Position numbers and translations under genes: made by a program. From NCBI RefSeq assembly GCF_002813915.1, contig NZ_CP019335.1, positions 1,905,777 through 1,969,776 of the forward strand: a DNA stretch of 64,000 nucleotides, read 5' to 3'. The DNA comes from Tenacibaculum sp. SZ-18 (GTDB taxonomy: Bacteria > Bacteroidota > Bacteroidia > Flavobacteriales > Flavobacteriaceae). This document shows, one piece after another, positions 61,153-64,000 of the stretch (position 1 is the stretch's first letter; each line of letters starts with the position of its first letter). Under the pieces are notes generated by a model. It ran no database searches. It saw only the letters and a list, made by a program, of their open reading frames with translations, and was not told where the DNA came from.

Positions 61153-62364
61153 TCATTTTTTTATAGTAAAATAAAAAGTAGTTCCTACATTCGGGGTGCT
61201 TTCTAACCAAATAGTTCCTTTGTACAAATCAACAATTTTCTTAACTATTGACAAACCAATACCTGTTGAATCTTCGCGTTTTGTTAGCGATTGAAAAACT
61301 TTAAAAATTTTATCGTGGAATTCCTTTTCTATTCCTATACCATTATCCTTTACTGAAAATTGATAAAAAGTAACCTCTTCGGTAAAATCAATTTCTATAA
61401 ATCCATTTTTCTTATTATTGAACTTAATTGCATTACTAATTAAATTTTGAAATAATTGCTGAAATTTTGTCCCATCTCCTCTTAAAACCGGTAATTTAGA
61501 ATTAATTCTCAAACTTATATTCTCAGGTATAAAAAGGGTATTTTTTATATTCGATATGACTTTACTTAATTCAACTTCCACCTCTTCATTAGCCGTATCT
61601 GCACTTGAATAATTAAGGATATTTGATATAAGCTTATCCATATTTTCAAGGGTAGTTTCGATTAAGTTCATATTTTGAATAGTCTCTTCATCGAATTTTT
61701 CAACATTATCAGATCTTATCCAAGAAACAAGTGTATCAATAGTTCTTAGTGGAGACTTTAAATCGTGAGAAACAACATGCGCATATTCATATAGCTCATT
61801 GTTACTTTTCTCTAATTTTTTGAGAATTTGTTCTTTTTGTTCTTCCAAAAATTTTAAATGAGTTACATCTCTTACAATTCCTTGAGCTGCAATTGGCAAA
61901 CCTGTGATATCATGAATTATACTAGCATTAATGTGTACCCATTTGATAGCTTTGCTTTTAGTAACTACTCTTGCTTTATAATTTTTAAAAAATCCTTTTT
62001 CTTTTAGGGTATCAAAAGAATTCATTGCATACATTAAATCTTCGTGGTAGATTAAATTAACAACGTTTACTGGACTACCATTTGTAGAATATCCAAATAA
62101 ATCTACAGCTGCATCATTAAATTTTAAAACATTTCCCGATAAATCAATAATGACATACGCGTCCAAAATATTCTCAAATACTCCTTTAAGTTGAGAAGAC
62201 TTTTCATTTAGAAGATTTTCTAATTGTTGATTTGACTGCTTCAATTCCTCTGATAAAAAGTACAGCTCGCGGGATTTATCTTCAAGTATTTTTTCGGCAG
62301 CTTTTCTGGCTTCTCTTTCTCTATTTAGACTCCTAAGTAATATTTCAATTTTTTCTTGACTCAT
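61153..62364 (-). CDS. PAS-domain soluble histidine kinase
   Basis: The 403-residue kinase has no membrane helix. It consists of a coiled-coil N-terminus (LNREREARKAAEKILEDKSR, Leu/Glu heptads to about residue 60), one PAS/PAC domain (about 62-170; GVFENILDAYVIIDLSGNVL, QGIVRDVTHLKFLEEQKEQI) and HisKA with His200 (YEYAHVVSHDLKSPLRT). HATPase_c follows (N-box LISNAIKFNN, G1 DNGIGIE, G2 STGIGLSIVK). The coiled coil may receive the signal from H-NOX, since the gene overlaps the H-NOX gene by 4 bp (ATGA). It is one of two kinases in the operon, probably feeding the same HPt. Confidence 0.92.
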   Translation of the reverse strand: MSQEKIEILLRSLNREREARKAAEKILEDKSRELYFLSEELKQSNQQLENLLNEKSSQLKGVFENILDAYVIIDLSGNVLKFNDAAVDLFGYSTNGSPVNVVNLIYHEDLMYAMNSFDTLKEKGFFKNYKARVVTKSKAIKWVHINASIIHDITGLPIAAQGIVRDVTHLKFLEEQKEQILKKLEKSNNELYEYAHVVSHDLKSPLRTIDTLVSWIRSDNVEKFDEETIQNMNLIETTLENMDKLISNILNYSSADTANEEVEVELSKVISNIKNTLFIPENISLRINSKLPVLRGDGTKFQQLFQNLISNAIKFNNKKNGFIEIDFTEEVTFYQFSVKDNGIGIEKEFHDKIFKVFQSLTKREDSTGIGLSIVKKIVDLYKGTIWLESTPNVGTTFYFTIKK

Positions 62365-62903
62365 GAATTTTTCTTTATCACAAACTTAACTTCTGTACCG
62401 TCATCTTTAATATTCTCTAATAAAATGGATGCTGTACTATTAAAATGTGCAAAAGTTTTGTTCATTAATCCTAATCCGAAATAATGCATGGCCCTACTTG
62501 ATTTGTATATCATTGTCAAAGAATTTTCTGTTTTTTCTTCAACGATAAACTCTGGTAACTCTGCATCTGGATAAATTTTTCTTACTTCAACATGGATATG
62601 ATTTTCAATAGATGAAAGCATTTCAATAGGATCTTTATAAGAATCTAATAATGTTTTATAATTAGTTTCAAAAACACTAAAAAAATGTTCACCATAAGTT
62701 AACAATAAATCATTGATAGGGATACCTGTATTTATATTTAAACTTTTTAATAACTGAAGCATTTCCGAAAACTCATAAGTTCCAATCGAAGTATATACAC
62801 CTTCCGATTTTAAATCGGATTCTGAAATAATTTTATCAACCATTTCGATCCCAAACTTTTCATCTACTAAGTCTAAAAATTCTGCAAATATAATACCTTT
62901 CAT
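62361..62903 (-). CDS. H-NOX (heme nitric oxide-binding) sensor protein
   Basis: The 180-residue protein matches the H-NOX/HNOB domain. The proximal heme ligand is His102 in IENHIHVEVRKIYPDAELPE, in the same context as His105 of soluble guanylate cyclase. The propionate-binding YxSxR motif is Tyr133-x-Ser135-x-Arg137 (MIYKSSRAMHY). At the position of the distal tyrosine of O2-binding H-NOX proteins (Arg+5) there is Phe142, so it should bind NO and not O2. It opens MKGIIFAEFLDLVDEKFGIE, a typical start. It is translated just before the PAS kinase gene (4-bp overlap). NO binding normally inhibits the partner kinase. Confidence 0.93.
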   Translation of the reverse strand: MKGIIFAEFLDLVDEKFGIEMVDKIISESDLKSEGVYTSIGTYEFSEMLQLLKSLNINTGIPINDLLLTYGEHFFSVFETNYKTLLDSYKDPIEMLSSIENHIHVEVRKIYPDAELPEFIVEEKTENSLTMIYKSSRAMHYFGLGLMNKTFAHFNSTASILLENIKDDGTEVKFVIKKNS

Positions 62904-62906
62904 TTT

Positions 62907-63329
62907 TTAATATTTTTTTAATTCATTTAAGCTCCAATATTTTAAAACTGCCTCAATTTTCGCTTCGTAATCTTTATATTTAAGTGGTTTCAATATATAT
63001 CCTGAAACACCAATTCTAAAACATTCTTCCAAATCTTTTTGGTTATCGGAAGTTGTTAAGATAACTGTTGGAATATGCCTTAAATTCTCATCTTTTTTTA
63101 AAATTGCTAAAAACTCAATACCGCTCATTTTTGGCATATTCAAATCCAATAAAATTAAATCAGGCAAATTGTTTTTATCCTCTAGTATTTTAAATGCCGC
63201 ATCTGCATCTTGTGCTTCTGTAACATTATGTTTAACTTCTGAATAAGAAACAGTTTTCTTAAACTTAACCACCTCAATAAAATGATCTTCTATTAGTAAT
63301 ATGTTTAAACTTCTCTTTAAAAAATTCAT
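62907..63329 (-). CDS. single-domain CheY-like response regulator
   Basis: The 140-residue protein is only a receiver domain: acidic Glu14/Asp15, phosphoacceptor Asp62 ([20 protein letters not shown]), Thr in [12 protein letters not shown] and Lys in [11 protein letters not shown]. It resembles Rcp1-type small receivers. It is the first gene of the operon, 3 bp before H-NOX, and can act as a phosphate sink or shuttle in the relay. An overlapping 70-residue minus-strand frame (63274-63486) is not a credible alternative gene. Confidence 0.93.
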   Translation of the reverse strand: MNFLKRSLNILLIEDHFIEVVKFKKTVSYSEVKHNVTEAQDADAAFKILEDKNNLPDLILLDLNMPKMSGIEFLAILKKDENLRHIPTVILTTSDNQKDLEECFRIGVSGYILKPLKYKDYEAKIEAVLKYWSLNELKKY

Positions 63330-63341
63330 AATTATTGCTTA

Positions 63342-63349
63342 CAAAAATA
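63342..63349 (-). promoter_or_regulatory. candidate -7 element of the H-NOX phosphorelay operon
   Basis: Minus strand TATTTTTG fits TAnnTTTG and is 12 bp upstream of the receiver ATG at 63329. The leader would be about 7 nt. I see no matching TTG at -33. Confidence 0.4.
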
Positions 63350-63497
63350 AAATTAGAAAATACTATTCCTTTTTTAGTATTTGTATTTTCTTTAGATGAA
63401 AGGCTTATATGTTTAGATAAAATGTTAAACCTATCCCTAATAATAGTATTGAGAAATCTAATTGACGTATCTTGCATCTGATCCAAAGGCTTAAATT

Positions 63498-64000
63498 ATG
63501 CAAGAAAAAACGATTTTAGATTTTATAAAAAAGGTATTAACTAATTTACCTCCTGATTGGTTGAATCTTACCACGCATCGACTGGATATATATAAAGAAC
63601 AACTGGCCAAAACAGAATTTTTAAACGAGTTTGAAAACCTTTTCAACAATAACAATTATCAAGCTTCCGCATTAAATGAGTTACCTACAGCTTTTGATTA
63701 TATTAGATTAGGACATCCTTTATCATGTGTACTCGAGTGGAGTATTGCTAATTTAAATCAAATAAAATCTGATCAAGTAATTAGCTTTTCCTCGGCAAGT
63801 ATCCCATTACTAGCAATTCTAAGAAAGAATCTATTTCTTAATAAAAATACATTAATTTTATTAAAAAACGAACTCCCGAGCGCTTTTGATATTGAAACAG
63901 TAAAAAAAGTTTATGGTTATCAATTTGAAATTCAAAAAATTAAGAATTCAAAAGAAATTCCAAATTTCGATGGAACAACCATTATTTTTGAAAGAAAAGA
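63498..64000 (+). CDS. probable PLP-dependent transferase-like protein (5' part)
   Basis: The frame is open from the ATG at 63498 to the window edge (167 codons). It begins MQEKTILDFIKKVLTNLPPD. The blocks LPTAFDYIRLGHPLSCVLEW and QVISFSSASIPLLAILRKN resemble a flavobacterial protein annotated as a Cys/Met-metabolism-type PLP-dependent transferase. The PLP-lysine region would be beyond the end of the window, so the catalytic residue cannot be checked. It diverges from the phosphorelay operon with a 168-bp gap and is probably unrelated to it. Confidence 0.5.
   Translation, partial: MQEKTILDFIKKVLTNLPPDWLNLTTHRLDIYKEQLAKTEFLNEFENLFNNNNYQASALNELPTAFDYIRLGHPLSCVLEWSIANLNQIKSDQVISFSSASIPLLAILRKNLFLNKNTLILLKNELPSAFDIETVKKVYGYQFEIQKIKNSKEIPNFDGTTIIFERK

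Noticed and set aside
63274..63486. 70-residue minus-strand frame overlapping the CheY-like gene start
   Set aside because: It overlaps the receiver start in another frame, lies over the promoter region and has no recognisable features.
1..64000. tRNA, rRNA, CRISPR arrays, insertion sequences, prophage genes
   Set aside because: None were visible on reading; I could not run tRNA or repeat software, so a single missed tRNA is possible.

Overview
The window is AT-rich (roughly one third G+C by eye) and reads as chromosome from a marine-type member of the Flavobacteriaceae (Bacteroidota). Evidence: a Bacteroidota-style DnaX, a type IX secretion (T9SS) C-terminal sorting domain, HmuY- and DUF6607-type heme-uptake proteins, beta-propeller lipoproteins, and promoters of the Bacteroidota form TTTG-N19/20-TAnnTTTG. 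I cannot fix the genus; Tenacibaculum, Aquimarina or Kordia relatives would all fit. I see no rRNA, tRNA, CRISPR array, insertion sequence or prophage.

Layout. 1-1.3 kb: the 3' end of a BtuF/FecB-like ABC binding protein and a heavily decayed phosphoesterase (phospholipase C-like) pseudogene. 1.3-5.8 kb: msrA and a heme-uptake locus (HmuY-like lipoprotein, TonB-dependent receptor, divergent DUF6607 protein). 5.8-32.5 kb: mostly housekeeping and envelope genes: dnaX, a cation/proton antiporter, pbpC and an alpha-2-macroglobulin lipoprotein (a known partner pair, here split by a T9SS-exported protein and about 0.9 kb of decayed DNA), miaE, DUF4268, DUF4870, mnmE, rpsU, a NYN-domain protein and a giant DUF4132 protein with a small partner.

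32.7-48.5 kb: the first accessory island. It holds a complete tripartite RND pump (adaptor, permease, TolC), a second RND permease, three small secreted Cys-containing peptides, three beta-propeller lipoproteins plus a decayed copy of a fourth, two thioredoxin-like or Cys-pair lipoproteins and a signal peptidase I. The gene order suggests a peptide production and export system. The peptides at 42750 and 42989 share a Cys57-x7-Cys65 tail although the rest of their sequences differ.

48.6-63.4 kb: the second accessory island. A response-regulator receiver domain is fused to a polyprenyl-phosphate glycosyltransferase (GT2). Next to it are a GT-C-like membrane protein, a secreted protein, a membrane-anchored GH5-like glycosidase, a STAS protein and a TPR/outer-membrane-barrel protein. 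Together they look like a polysaccharide or glycan assembly and export locus. This is followed by a compact six-gene operon encoding a nitric-oxide sensor (H-NOX), two soluble histidine kinases, an HPt protein, a CheY-like receiver and a LytTR response regulator. My main hypothesis is that NO sensed by H-NOX passes through the phosphorelay to both the LytTR regulator (transcription) and the receiver-GT2 fusion (enzyme activity). The window ends in the 5' part of a gene probably encoding a PLP-dependent transferase-like protein.
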